DNA of 64,000 nucleotides from the NCBI RefSeq assembly GCF_040802235.1, contig NC_133166.1, positions 372,001 through 436,000 of the forward strand, read 5' to 3'. Shown here piece after piece: positions 1 to 12,220 of the stretch. Below the pieces are notes generated by a model. The model ran no database searches and was not told the DNA's origin. It worked only from the letters and a program-made list of their open reading frames with translations. This DNA is from Manis javanica (taxonomy: Eukaryota > Chordata > Mammalia > Pholidota > Manidae). The translations under genes were made by a program, and so were the position numbers. Positions within the stretch are counted from its first letter, which is position 1, and every line of letters begins with the position of its first letter.

Positions 1-430
1 TTAGAATCTCTGTGTGGTGTCATTTAAATTGAAGTACACATTTCTATGAGCTTTTAAAATACTGAGAAAAAACAACCATTTGATCAATAAATATGAGAAA
101 TGCCCTCTCAAAAAAAATAATGAGAATGGATTTCTATTGCCATTTCTGTAAGCAGTTGAAATTGAAAAACATGATGATGCTTGATGTATGAGGCAACTCA
201 CCAGTAATTGATACTGAGCCTTCATGTCTCTTTTGACCCCTTATATCTTCATTTTAAAAAATCAACACTCAGATACTATTTGATGTGCAATGTCTTATGT
301 GTAAAATTTTCTAGAAAAAAAAATCTTTGGTGGGGCTAATTCAAGTCTATTTAAAGGCAGGAAGATGAAAACAGTGACATTTGAAAATTCCCATTATTAT
401 TATATTTGCAAATTTCTTCCATGTAGTTTT
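1..430. other. AT-rich intergenic sequence, no gene seen
   Basis: AT-rich DNA with short poly-A runs. I see no conserved coding frame, RNA gene or confidently recognisable repeat. A 74-codon minus-strand open frame running off the left edge is low complexity and matches no family I know. Confidence 0.5.
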
Positions 431-434
431 GCAA

Positions 435-680
435 CTCTAGTCTGTTCATTTCATTTTGCTATAGCATGGCAGTGTGATTAGATCACAGTTTACTTATCCT
501 CTCCACACTGATGGGTATTTGAGTTGTTTTCAGTCTGAGGCTAATACAATGCTTCATGGGAATATGCACATATATCCAGTGGAAATGTGTTTAGAATGAT
601 TTAGGATATAGATCTGGAAGTAGAATTACTGGTTCATAGGGAATCGCTATGGAGTTTATCTCCAACTTCCCTGCCTTAAA
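435..680 (-). repeat. Ancient L1 3'-end fragment (degenerate)
   Basis: The order of phrases matches the antisense of an old mammalian L1 ORF2 3' end: 'ttgagttgttttcagt', then a degenerate 'aatatgcacatatatcc', then 'gaagtagaattactgg'. It is heavily diverged and has no usable frame. The match is from memory of L1 consensus order, not an alignment. Confidence 0.5.
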
Positions 681-1892
681 AGTGAGAGGTTGAGGTCCCT
701 AAGAAACAAACTATGAAGCATAGATTTGTCTGCAGGAAGTTTATTGGGGAATACTCTTCAAGGTCAACACTTTAAAGGGCATGAAAGCAGAATTGGGCAC
801 AGGGAAAAGTTAAATGTGTTACAGTGGTTTTGGTTGGTTCTGTGGGAGCCCTGGAAATTGGAGCTTCAAGTTGATGGGCATGCACGCATTACCTCTGGGG
901 AGATCTTAGGAAATTCCTGGACAGTCACTCAGCTGAGAGTCAGCCATGAAAATCTGAAGATGGTAGGATGAATGTTGTAGTCCTGAAGGTGGAATCTGAA
1001 TACTGCTATAGTTTTTAAATGGATGGTGACTGTATGGGTCTCCTTGTATTGTGTATCTTTATGAATGATATTTTGTACATGTTAATCATTTTATAAAACC
1101 ATATCATGGTAAAAGATGTAGAGTAGAACAATATTATGTTGGCCTGCATTGACTATACAGAAATAAGTGCCTTGAAGTAGGATGCTACCATTTCAAATAT
1201 GTCAAATGTGTTATCCTGGCTAGTCTTTGGGCAATGGACAATCTGAGACTGTTAATATCTTCATGTAAATACTTTGGAAATTTTTCCTACATATATATAT
1301 ATGAATAAAACTTTCAGTATGCATGGTTCTGTAACCTGATTTTTCCACTTACTGTTTCATGCATATTTTTATTGTCAATAAGTATACATTTATTTTGACA
1401 TGGTCAATTCAAATGACTGGAAAGTGTATAAGCAATCCTTATGTTATACATTGATTGTATGTCCTCTAACCATAGTTACAATAGTTTTAAGTGAATAAAA
1501 TGCTACAATAATATATACATTTTAAACTTTCATACTCATATTCTAGTAAATTTTTTCTCCACCAAGAGTTAATGGATAGTGTGTTCTCTGAGCACTTTTA
1601 TGTTGGAAAATACTTTTATGTTGCCTTAACATTTGAATGCCAGTTTGCTTGGTTATAAAACTTGGCACACTTTTTTCGAGGGAGAGTTTGTAATCATTGC
1701 TCTATCATCTTTTGATGTTGAATGTTACTTTAGAAAAGTCCAATGCCAATCTGACGTTTTTCCTTACAGGAAACTTGCTATTCTTTTCCCCTGGATGTCC
1801 AAAGGAATCTTTGTCATTGAAGCCCTGTAACTTCACTAAGGATGACTTGGTGTTGATCATTCTGTATTGATTTTTCTTAAAACAAGGTGTGT
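681..1892. other. Unassigned non-coding sequence
   Basis: A GC-richer stretch at about 726-970 contains an 81-codon open frame but has no recognisable protein motif. It begins with an LTR- or SINE-like phrase ('ggaagtttattgggga') and may be an ancient repeat I cannot name. The rest is AT-rich, with a short (TA)n near 1290. No homologous block was noticed in the other two OR units. Confidence 0.4.
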
Positions 1893-2918
1893 ACTTTATT
1901 TTTTAAGTGTATTAATTGAAGTATAGTTGATATACAATATTATATTTGTCTCAAGTATACAACGCAGTGCTTCAACAGTTACACACATTATTAAATCCTC
2001 ACCCCAACTAGTGCAGTTACTATCTGTCAACATAGAAAGATGCTACAGAGTTATTGACTATATTCTCCATGCTGCACTTCCAGTCCTGTGAGCAATTTAT
2101 ATTATGATTGAGATTTTGTGCTCTTTATCCCCCCTACCCACCTCACCCAACCATCCTAACTCCTCTCCCATGGTAACCACCAGTCTCTTCACAGTGTCTA
2201 TGTGTCTATTGGTGCTTTTGCTCATTTTGTTTTGTTTTCCCTTTAAATTCCACAAATAACTGAAATCATAAGTATTTGACTTTCTCTGTTTGGCTTATTT
2301 TACTTAACATATGTGTTTTTCCATCCCTTGACTTTTAGTCTGTGAATGTCTTTGGGTTTGAGGTGAGTTTCTTGTAAGCAGCATATAGATGGGTCTTGCT
2401 TTTTTATCCATTCTATTACTCTGTGTCTTTTGATTGGTGCATTCAGTTCATTTACATTTAGGGTGACTATTCAAAGATATGTACTTATTACCATTGCAGG
2501 CTTCAGATTCGTGGTTACCAAATGTTCAAGGTTAGCTTCTTTAGTATCTTACTGCCTAACTTAGCTCACTTATTGAGCTGTTATATACACTGTCTGGAGA
2601 TTCTTTTCTTCTCTCCCTTCTTATTCCTCCTCCTCCATTCTTTATATGTTGGTTGTTTTATTCTGTACTCTTTCGTGTTTCCTTTAGCTGCTTTTAGTGG
2701 GTAGTTGATTTTATTTTTTGCCTTTAGTTAGTATTTGGTTGGTCTGCTTTCTTTGCTGTGATTTATTTTCTCTGGTGACATCTGTTTAGTCTTAGGAGTG
2801 CTCCCGTCTAGAACAGTCCCTCTAAAATACCTTGTAGAGGTGGTTTGTGGGAGGCAAATTCCCTCAACTTTTGCTTGTCTGGGAATTGTTTAATCCTTCA
2901 TATTTAAATGATAATCAT
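1893..2918 (-). repeat. L1 fragment, mosaic (3' end joined to an upstream L1 part)
   Basis: Antisense L1. The left part is a 3' UTR/3' end (phrases such as 'tatagttgatatacaatatt' and 'accaccagtctcttcacag'). From about 2330 the sequence jumps to a more 5' part of the element, ending in a phrase typical of the ORF1 region ('ttccctcaacttttgctt'). An internal deletion of most of ORF2 explains this best. It lies just outside duplicated unit 1. Confidence 0.6.
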
Positions 2919-3555
2919 GCTCAGTAAACAAAATTGTGAGGATATCTTTTAGTATCCTGTTTTTATTTCCACTGTATATAAAGACAGAAGCAGAATTGCT
3001 GGGTCCTATGGCACTCCCAGTTTTTGCCTTTTGAGTAACCTCTACACTACTTTTAATATTGGTTAAAATAATTTACATTCCCAAAGGAGTATATAAGGGC
3101 TCATTTTCTACAGGTCCTTGCCAACACATGATATCTCTTCTCTTTTTGATGATGGCCATTCTGAAAGTATGAGGTGAGTTTCATTTTGGTTTTTCTTTCT
3201 GCATTTCCAAGGGTGTTCCTGTTTTTCTGTACATTTGTTATATATGGCCTGTAATATGTTGAGGTTTGTTCCTTTTATATTCAATTTGTTAATGGATTTA
3301 ATAATGACAGTGTTGTATTCTGTTAATGCTTTTCAACATCTTTTCAGATGATCATGTGATATCTATCTTTTGTTCTGTTAATGCAGGGCCTCAAAGTTAT
3401 TCATTTTTATATGTTGAACCATGCTTGCATCTCAGGGATAAATTCTTCTTGATCATAGTGTATGATCTTTTTGATGTGTTGTTGAATTACATTTATCAAT
3501 ACTATGTTGAGAATTTTCGCATCTATACCATCAGAGCCATTGGTGTGTAGTTCTG
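2919..3555 (-). repeat. L1 ORF2 fragment (antisense), shared by units 1 and 2
   Basis: Antisense L1 ORF2 3'-half sequence, recognised from the phrase order 'gctgggtc', 'aacacatgatatctcttctc' and 'accatgcttgcatctcaggg'. The homologue at 22297-22932 has the same ends. Open frames here (74 aa on +, 68 aa on -) are shadows. The fragment ends head-to-head against a sense-strand L1 at about 3555. Confidence 0.7.
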
Positions 3556-6500
3556 AGTTCTCCCAGCTCCTCTTTGAATAGTGAAGAGGTTGTACCCAAT
3601 ACCAGTGTCCCAACTTTCAAGAGGCTGAGGGATGAAGCCCCAAAACGTCTAGTTCTGAAATCCAACTGCACTTAAATTCAGAAGACTCACAGATTAGAGC
3701 ATAGAGACACTTCACACTGATTCTCTCCCAGGTCTTAGTGCAGGGGTAGCATTCAGACACATCCAACTCCCAGCATCTCAATGAAAATGATCTATTTGCA
3801 CATTGTAAAAGCTGCAACCCATGTGTGAGGCTTCCAATTTGACACACACCTACAGACAGAATGCAATCCTCGCTGGAGACAGGGACGTCTACAAGTGCCA
3901 TCGTTGCATTCCCACAGTTTCCCACTCCCAGTCACCAGTCTCTCCTGGGAAGGAACTTCTGCACATAGCTGGTTCTCCAGGTTTTGTGGTTGCTGCTCAG
4001 ATGGTACATCGCATATCAGCCTGACCCTGTTGGCCATTGGCGCTTGCACATGAGTCCCAGAGGACTGAAGCCCACCAGGAAATAATTCTTCACTGAATAT
4101 CATCCCCAGAGGCTAGTGCAGAGGGTATAGAGAGAAACACCCAAGTTTAGTATTTCTCCAAAACAAATCTGTTTATGTACTTTCAAAATGTTTCCTGAGT
4201 GTCTGGTTCCAGTCACCCTGTATCTAGTTGTTGAAAGAGTTCCTCCATTTCAGGTCACTGACAGTTCTTGTTATGCCACAAACTACAAGGAGCTACAAAG
4301 TAGACCAAAGGCTGCTGGAAAACCACAAAGGACTCAGAGATGACTATGAGGTAGGGCCTGGATGGATGATCACTTTCATCTACACAAGGTACCTTTGTGG
4401 ACTATAAGAGGTGGCTGCTTTATTTATGCACATAAATCACAGAAAATCAAGAAAAATGAAGAATCAGAGCAATATGTACTAAACAAACAAACAAAAAGAA
4501 GATAAAACTCTAGAAATAGGCCTTACTGAAATAGCGATAAGTGGCTTTCCTGATAAATAGTTCACTTATGGGATAAACGTGTTCACCAAGGTTAGGAAAG
4601 GAATGCAGGAACAAAATGAGAATTTCAACCATGAGTTACAAAGTATAAGAAATTATTAAATAGAATCCCATAGATGCAGAATAAAATGTAAAAATTTAAA
4701 ACAGATTCAATAGCATACTGAATGAGCTAGAAAAATACTGAATAAAATTGAAAATAAGTCAATGCAATTCATCCTTTTAGAAGATCAAAAAGAATAAAGA
4801 ATGAAAAAAGTTAAGGTAGCTTAAGGGACTTATTGGATACCATCAAACATATCAATATTTGCATTCTAGAAGTCTCAGAAAGTCAAAAGAAAGTGAAAAG
4901 GATGGAAGCTTATTTCAATAAGTAATGGTTGGAAATATTCCCGAGCTGGGGTAAAAACAGACATCCAGATCTAAGAATCTCAGAGTACTCCAAATAATGT
5001 AAATCCAAAAAGAAACATACCACAATATACTATAAATAAAATATAAAAACAAGGAATCTTAAAACAGAAAGAGAAAAACAACTTGTTATGTACAAGAGTA
5101 CCTGCGGAAGACTATCTGTAAATTTTCCAGCAGAAATGGAAGGTGGCACAATATATTCAATGTGGTGATAAATATCTGCCATCCGAGAACAGTCTGCCTG
5201 GATAAGCTGTCTTCATAGTTGAAGGAGAGATAGTTTTTCAGACAAGGAACCCTAAAGATTTCATTATGAGTAGACTGGTTTTGCAAGAGATTCTAAATGG
5301 ACTTCTTCACATAGAAATGAAAACTTGTCAATTAGTAATAGAAACCATATGAAAATGTATCTATCACTGGAAAGGTAAAACTAGTTAAATTCAGATACAC
5401 TAATGTCTTTGTAGTTGTATATCCTTTATAAATCTAGTATGAAGAATGAAAGACAAAAGTAGAAACACAACTGTAACCAGAAAACTTTGTTAGTGGATAC
5501 AGAAGATAAAAAAATGATGTAGGTTTTTTCATCAAAAACACAAAATTGGACTCAGAACAGTAACACTATAGTTTTAGTATGTGTTAGTGCTTAAGTTTTT
5601 TTCAGCTTCTACTTGACAGTTATAACTGTAACAGATGTTTTATATAAGCCTCATGATAACAAAGAGGCAAAATCTCTAGTAAATACACGAAGAAAAAGGA
5701 ATTTAAGCGTACCCGTAGAGAAAATCATTATATCACTAAAGAAGAGAGCAACAAGAGAAGAAAGGAGCCAAAGGATTACAAAACAACCAGAAAACAATGA
5801 ACAAAATGACATTTGCAAGTCCACACCTCTCAATAATACTTTAAATGTAACAGGACTTTCTCCAGTGAAACACATTGAATGTATGAATATATGAAAAAAC
5901 AAAGCCCAACTGTGTGCTGCTTATGAAAGACTCATTACAGCTTTGGAATCACACACAGACTGGAGGTGATGGGATGAAAAAAGAAACTGCATGGAAATGG
6001 AGACCAAAATAAGCAGAGGTAGCTATACTTTCATCTGAAAAAATTGACTTTTAGGCGGAGATTGAGAAGAGGCAAAGAAGGTTATTATATAATAATTATA
6101 AAGTGGTCAATCTAACAGGAGGATATAAGATTTTAAAGTATTTATGTCCCCTATAGAGGAGCACCTAGATATAGAAGACAGATATTAACAGAGATGAAGG
6201 GAGAGCTAGACAGCAATACAGTAAGACCAGAGAGCTTCATCACCCCACTTTTCATTACCCCACTTTCAACAATGGATCGATCATCCAGATGGAATGCCAA
6301 CAATGAAACACATGACTTCAGCAACATGTTAGGATAAATGGACTTCACAGATATTTACAAACATTTCATCTAAAGGAAGCAGCATAGACATTGTTCTAGA
6401 GTCATTTGGAAGCTTCTCCAGCATAGATCATATATTAGGCCACAAGACAGATCTTAATATCTTTAAGAAGACTGAAATCATATCAAGCATCCTTTCCAAC

Positions 6501-7480
6501 CACAATGGTAAAAAAGTAGAATTCAAGTAGAAGAGGAAAACTGGAAGATTTGTAATATGTGGAGATTAAACAGTGTGCTATTGAACACCAGGATGTCAGA
6601 GAAGTAATCAAAAGAGATACAAAGTAATATCCTAGTTGAATGAAATGGAAATACAACATACCAAAGTTTATGGGATGCAGCAAAGCAGTTCCAGTGGGAA
6701 GTTCATAATGATGAATACCTGCATTAAGAAGAAAGGTCATTGAAACAACCTAAGATTATAATGCATGGAACTAGAACTAAGTAGTAGAAGGAAAGAAATA
6801 ACAAAGATCAGAATGGAAATACATATAGTCAAACTACAGGACAGTAGAAAAGAGTAATGAATATAAGGACTTGGCTTTTAAAGTGATAAGCAAACCAGAC
6901 AAACATTTAGTTTTACTCATCAAGAAAAAAAGACAGGACTGTAATACATAAAATCACAAATGAAACGGGAGACATTACAACTGATACCACAGAAATACAA
7001 AGCATAAAAAGAGACAACCATGAACAATTATAAACCAACAAACAGGTCCATCTAGGAGAAATGGACAAATGGTTAAAAACATACAATTCACCAAGACTGA
7101 ATCATGAGGAAATAAATCTCAACAGATCAATTAGTAAGGAGACTTAGTCAGTAATCAAAAACTTCCTAGAAGCCAAAAAGTATCTAGAACTCAATGGCTT
7201 CACTGGTTAAGTTCTACCAAACATTTAAAGAAGAATTAATGAGAATGCTTCTCTAACTCTTTTTAAAAGTAGAAGAGGAAGTAACACTTCTAAACCCATT
7301 TTATAAGGGCAGCATTTAAATGATACCAAAAATGGACATGGACAGTAATAGAAAAGAAATAAAAGGTCAACATCTCCACTAACATAGGTGCAAAAATCCT
7401 CATGTAAATATTGGCAAACTGAATTCAATAATACATTGAAAAGTCATATGCCATGATCCCATACAGTACATTTCACACCA
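3556..7480 (+). repeat. L1 with 5' UTR, ORF1 and N-terminal ORF2 remnants
   Basis: Sense-strand L1M-type element. A GC-richer 5' UTR-like section (3556-4400) is followed by an ORF1 remnant (about 4440-5330) and the ORF2 endonuclease and early reverse-transcriptase parts (about 5900-7400). Key phrases are 'aagaaaaatgaagaatcaga', 'atcatatattaggccacaag' and 'tgggatgcagcaaagcagtt'. Every frame is broken by stops and indels, so it cannot transpose. The ORF2 C-terminal half and 3' end are missing. The homologue in unit 2 is 22933-26815. Confidence 0.7.
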
Positions 7481-7659
7481 AGACTTATTTATAACTGAAC
7501 GTTTGTACCTTTTGACTTCATTTAAATGAGCTCCATTTAAAAATTATAAACAATATTTGTGGGAATGATATTAACTGAATTAACTTTAACTGAATGCTTA
7601 GCCATGCAGCATAATATGTTGGAGAGGATTTCAATTCAGAACACCAAAATTAAAGCTAG

Positions 7660-7880
7660 CATTAATGGAAGACGTGCTGTGTATGACACCCTCCAATAAG
7701 TGCTGTGTAATCATAATCTAACTTGATTATTTCTATGAAGAGCAGTAATGAAGTAGCTGCTACTATCAGCGCTACTTTATAGGTGCCAGTACTGAGGCCA
7801 GGAGAGGTTAATTTGCTCAAGGTCACAAACCAGCAAGTGGAAAGCCAGAATTCAATGCATTGTGGCTGAAGCCAATGCTC
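7660..7880 (+). repeat. MIR SINE (unit 1)
   Basis: MIR-like core: a decayed 'actatcagcgctactttata' section followed by 'gaggttaatttgctcaaggt' and 'caagtggaaagccagaattc', the usual MIR order. Equivalent copies lie at about 27005-27230 (unit 2) and 45590-45800 (unit 3), so it predates the duplications. Confidence 0.65.
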
Positions 7881-7919
7881 ATGTTGGACGATCAAAAGTC
7901 ATAATTCTGTCATGAATTA

Positions 7920-8037
7920 ATTTCACTGTACTCCTAATTGCATGGATTTTCTCACTTTTGCAGAGGAAATAATGCCAGTCTGCCCTGCAGGTTTGGTGTG
8001 ATGATTGATTAAGATCAGATATTTGAAAAAAATGTGC

Positions 8038-8074
<37 letters not shown>

Positions 8075-8105
8075 GGGAGTGTTGTATAAACAGTGAGGTA
8101 TCCAC
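7920..8105 (-). repeat. MIR SINE in reverse with an internal (TG)n microsatellite
   Basis: Reverse-orientation MIR: 'ggattttctcacttttgcag' and then 'tgatgattgattaagatcag' correspond to the antisense MIR tail. An uninterrupted (TG)n tract at 8039-8071 lies inside it. Unit 2 has a shorter, interrupted tract at 27375-27402. Unit 3 has an AC-type tract in the same place (45975-45993). Confidence 0.6.
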
Positions 8106-8922
8106 AGATCTACTTTACTGTTCTGAAGCTGTTTTACCAGCTGGCTGTGTCATGTTCGTGGAAAAATTTATCTCCTCTTGCTTCAGATTCCTCATCTGGG
8201 AATTGAAGGTATCAGACTAGCTGATCCCTTGATACATAGCAGGTCTACTGACCCGACATTCGTAAAAGAATAGTTACCATCATGAGATCATGATAGGACC
8301 ACGGGGTACTGGGTGATGGTACCAGAAAGGATGTGGCAAAGTGGGGCCTGCGATTAGCTGGAACAAAACCTTCGTGACAACCATGTCTCCAGAGAGCAAG
8401 TACCTGGGGGCTTTCCTCCCTCTGACTGTCTTTTCTCCTGGCACCTCTGCCCTTAACAACACATTTAAGAGGACCCCCAGATGTGGGCATCTCTCGCTGT
8501 GAGTGGACAGCCAGTTTATAGACTAAAGCTCCTGTCTTGGAGGGTAATAGGGCTCACTGAGAAAACTCTTTTGAAAAAGAAATAAGCAGCTTCAACCTTT
8601 GGTGAGAACTCTGTGTTCCTGAGGGATCTGGGTCAAGGTGAGAGGGTGAGATTAGAGGGCTCAGTGGATTCCATGCCCTCTCAGTTGCCAATGGATCCTC
8701 CCGGTAGGATCTGTGCAGATGAGGTTTGTGGTCCTCAGTGTCCCCCGTTCTTCAGTCTCCCTCTCCCTCCCCTCCACACACTCCATTTAGGGCTCTTCCT
8801 TGTGTTTTCTCCTTATCCATGCTGTCTGTCCTTCAGTGAAAAGACTAACCTCTTGTCTAACATTTCAAGTATTACTCTGGGGTGAGAGGCAGGTGTTGAG
8901 CTCTAGTTCTTCTATTTCTTAA
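8106..8922. other. Conserved non-coding block shared by all three units
   Basis: GC-richer than its surroundings and clearly alignable with 27431-28250 and 46046-46835. None of the overlapping open frames (60-90 codons) keeps its frame across the three copies, so it is not coding. The most conserved section, about 8380-8640, is listed separately as a candidate promoter/exon. Confidence 0.55.
8380..8640 (+). promoter_or_regulatory. Candidate promoter and 5' non-coding exon of OR copy 1
   Basis: OR genes usually have one or more upstream non-coding exons spliced to a single coding exon. This block is kept in all three units about 5 kb upstream of the OR once unit-specific insertions are subtracted. 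It has TATA-like 'gtttatag' (about 8513-8520) and two donor-like sites: 'TTG|GTGAGA' with GT at 8602-8603, kept in all copies, and 'AAG|GTGAGA' with GT at 8638-8639. An imperfect O/E(EBF)-like dyad 'TTCCTGAGGGA' precedes the second donor. Inference only; no transcript evidence. Confidence 0.22.
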
Positions 8923-9393
8923 TTGTTTGTTTGTTTGTTTTTGTTTTGGTATCATTAATCTACAATTACATGAGCAACATTATGGTTGCTAGACTCCCCC
9001 CATCATCATGTCCTCACCACATACCCCATTACAGTCACTGTCCATTAGCGTAGTAAGATGCTGTAGAGTCACTACTTGTCTTCTCTGTGTTGCACAGCCC
9101 TCCCCATGCCCCCACCTACTTTATGGCTGCTAATTGTAATGCCCCCTTTTTTCCCCTTCTCCATCCCTTCCTACCCATTCTCCCCAGTCCCTTTCCTTTT
9201 GGTAACAGTTAGTCCATTCTTGGGTTCTGTGAGTCTGCTGCTGTTTCGTTGCTTCAGTTTTTTTCTTTGTTCTTATACTCCACATATTAGTGAAATCATC
9301 TGATAATTGTCTTTTTCCACCTGGCTGATTTCACTGAGCATAATACCCTCTAGCTCCATCCATGTTGTTGCAAATGATAGATTCTTTAAGATG
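8923..9393 (-). repeat. Short L1 3'-end insertion, unique to unit 1
   Basis: A T-rich tail made of TTTG repeats (about 8923-8950) is followed by an L1 3'-end sequence in antisense. Units 2 and 3 run straight across the site (28240 and 46838). The flanks show a short imperfect duplication around 'ttcttaa'/'ttctttaa', consistent with target-primed insertion. The 75-codon frame inside is a shadow. The subfamily resembles L1s I associate with pangolins, with low certainty. Confidence 0.65.
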
Positions 9394-10944
9394 TGATTTT
9401 GAACACTGTTGCATTCTGTTTTTGTCCTTTAATGGGGCAAAATAAGAGCATCTAGAATCTAATAGACAGGGTCTCTAAAGAATAAGAAAATTTAGAAGTT
9501 AGTAAATGAGGACTTAATCAAAAATAATAATTTACTGAATTAGAGGGGAATATCCTAAACTCAAACATTTTTGTCTGTTTTCCAACTTTAACCAACCCAA
9601 AGATCCTATTAACATGATTTTTTCCTTGAGGATTATTTTGTTTTTACGATAATGACAATAACTTGATTTCCATTTAAATTTATACCTTTTATTCATAATT
9701 TCTGAGTAGGGAATGACAAGCTAGTCGCTACATAATCATATGACAGACAACTCATGTAGAATTTCATTCCTTTGAAATATTGCAAATAGTTCTGTGTTGT
9801 CATCTTTGAAAAGCCTGGTATAGTACGGAGGCGCTAGCTGGTGACACGATCTCAGGGATGCCACACCTGAGCACAGGTAGCGTTGCCCTCTTTTACCTTC
9901 TTTTACCTTTTACCTTCTGTTTCCTTCATTCAGCGACATTCCGACTTAACACAACATATACTCTGCATAACCTTGCAAACTGACTATGTCCTTAGTTGAT
10001 AAGAATGAAAGAGTTTTGAATAGTTTTGTTTTATATCCAAATAGTAATATTTCCAGCATATTGACATCGGTCATCTTTTCTACTCCAATGCGTTAGTCAA
10101 CACATGGAAAAAAATTAATCAAAGAGAGTTATTATATTTTGAATGTTTCCCCTTTTTCTCTAGCTTACCTTATTTTAAGAACATATGTTTTCAGGGTCAA
10201 TTTTATCATGAGTAAGTAAAACAACCCACCACTCCTCACTCTTATTGGGCCCCTGATGGGTTAGACAGAGTGCATTTAGTTGTGGCTGCCTCTGTTCCCA
10301 CAATGTAATAAGAAAGTGAAGAATTTTAGTGCAACTCCTTAATCAAAGTTTGAATTATTTTCACAGATTTCACAGATGTTAGTATTTTTGGAGATGGTAT
10401 GTGTGGCAGTCTATATTTTGAAAACATTTTCATTGAATCTTACTCTTTTTGTATAAAACATTTGACAAATGACATGGCAGCACTCTATTCAAAAAGTAGG
10501 GGAAAGATTTCCAAGTTCAATAGAAATGAAGCAAAGTAAAATATTTTTACTTCCACATCCAAAATAGCTTCAAAGAACCATTTATTAGTATAGCCAATAT
10601 GTATTTACTGTTAAATGCAATTACTAGTGATATTAGTATACCAGATTCTTATTAAATAAACCAGCTCCACTAGGCGATGTACTGTACCTCATCAGTATTA
10701 TCATTTCAGCTGTACTTGGTGCTGGTGGAGCACAAAAAGTGACATCAGGAGTTGATGATCCATCTGAGTGGGAGATAATGGAGCAATACAAGATGGAAAT
10801 AAATACAATCATTTATGAACAATATTATTGATATTGAGTTAGAGACATCCTCTTCAGTAATAACTGTATGAAGATGTCCTGATGCTTCAGTGTTAGTTCT
10901 GCCTTACTTTTCTTACACAGGGAGGGAAGACAATGGGAATGATA
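9394..10944. other. Shared non-coding DNA of the OR unit
   Basis: Aligns by eye with 28250-29795 (unit 2) and 46840-48350 (unit 3). It has no conserved open frame and no recognisable RNA gene. It probably lies in the first intron of the OR if the upstream exon proposal is right. Confidence 0.5.
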
Positions 10945-11125
10945 ATTGCTAACATTTATTTAGCCCTTATTGTTTTAAGCCCTTTATGCCTTTGAATCCA
11001 TGCAGCAACCCCATGAGGTGCTAAGCACTATAGCCCCACTTATTGATGAGGCTACTGTAGCACAGAGAGGGTAACAACTTGCTAAGAGTCCTATGCCAGG
11101 AAATAAAAGCCAGGAAAGTCTGAAT
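10945..11125 (+). repeat. MIR SINE (unit 1)
   Basis: Clear MIR order: 'gctaacatttatttagccct', 'gcagcaaccccatgagg', 'gatgaggctactgtagcaca', 'gagggtaacaacttgc'. Orthologous copies lie at 29800-29975 and 48355-48535. Confidence 0.75.
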
Positions 11126-11909
11126 TCTTCCCTCTCGTTCTTTCTCCATCATTTCCCATCTCCCTCTCCCTCTGTCTCTCTGTGCTGACTATTAAAGATT
11201 ATGGATTTACATATCTTAATATATTTTCTAATTATAAATATAGCAGTTGTAGACAATTGAAAATACAAGTATAAAGAAGAAAATCAAAATCATAACACTC
11301 ATTATTTTGGTATTTGTAATTCATCCATGGGTGTGTGTATGTGTGTGTGCGTGAGTGAGAGAGAGACATTCTATAAAGCAATTGTTTCCTCTAGTCAGGT
11401 GGAACTATTCTGTGTGATCCTCAGCAGTATATGGCAATGCATAACCTTTATTGATTTATGCTTTTTATATTAAAGGTGTTATTACATTGTCTATTTTATG
11501 TTTTGTGACTGTTTTCACTATTCTGCAACTCTATTTCAAGAGTGTTTTACTTCAATGTGTTTTTCTGCTATAACCAGATTTTAAATTGTTAAATCGTGTT
11601 TTCTTCTATGTTTTCTGTTTTGGTGTTATATTTCAGATATATCATTCCCATCCCAAGATTATGTAAAGGCTTACCAAGTGTTTATTCTTTTCTATCAATT
11701 GAAATATAACTTAAAAAGAACTACTACCTTTATCGTATATTCATTCTTACTAATATTTACCATTTTTTTCTGAAATTTCAGATGTTAATATGACAATTTT
11801 CTATTTTTACAAGAATTGTTAATTATCCATCTTTATTAAGCTTTTTAATACTTGAACTTAAAAGGCTTTTTATTTCTTTCTTAAATACTTTCATATTTCA
11901 TTTCTTTCA
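11126..11909. other. Shared non-coding DNA of the OR unit
   Basis: AT-rich, with a short (GT)/(GA) simple repeat near 11330-11365. It is alignable with 29976-30759 and 48536-49370. No coding frame or RNA gene seen. Confidence 0.5.
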
Positions 11910-12220
11910 TTTTAAAACATTATAATATACTTGACATAAAGTATATTAGTTTCCAGTGTGCAGTATAGGGATTCAACCATTTTTTGTTTTATGAAATTCT
12001 TACCATGATAAATGTGTTTATCACCTGTTACCACATGATTATTGACTCTATTCACGATGCTGTACTTTTCATCCCATGAATTATTTATTCTATAATTGAA
12101 AGTTTGTACCTCTTTATCCCATCACCTATTTCACCTATTCGCCCACCCCTTATGTCAACCACCAGGTTGTCCAGTGTATTTATGGTCTCTTCCTGGTTTG
12201 GGTTTTGCTTGCTTGTTCAT
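11910..12220 (-). repeat. Short L1 3'-end insertion shared by units 1 and 2 only
   Basis: Antisense L1 3' end ('tatacttgacataaagtata', 'gtttgtacctctttatccca'). The same insertion lies at about 30760-31069 in unit 2. In unit 3 the flanking sequence is continuous near 49360-49380 with no L1. It therefore entered after unit 3 split off and before units 1 and 2 separated. Confidence 0.65.

Noticed and set aside
8245-8490. Overlapping 60- and 81-codon minus frames in the conserved block
   Set aside because: The aligned regions in units 2 and 3 do not keep the frame, so conservation here is not coding.
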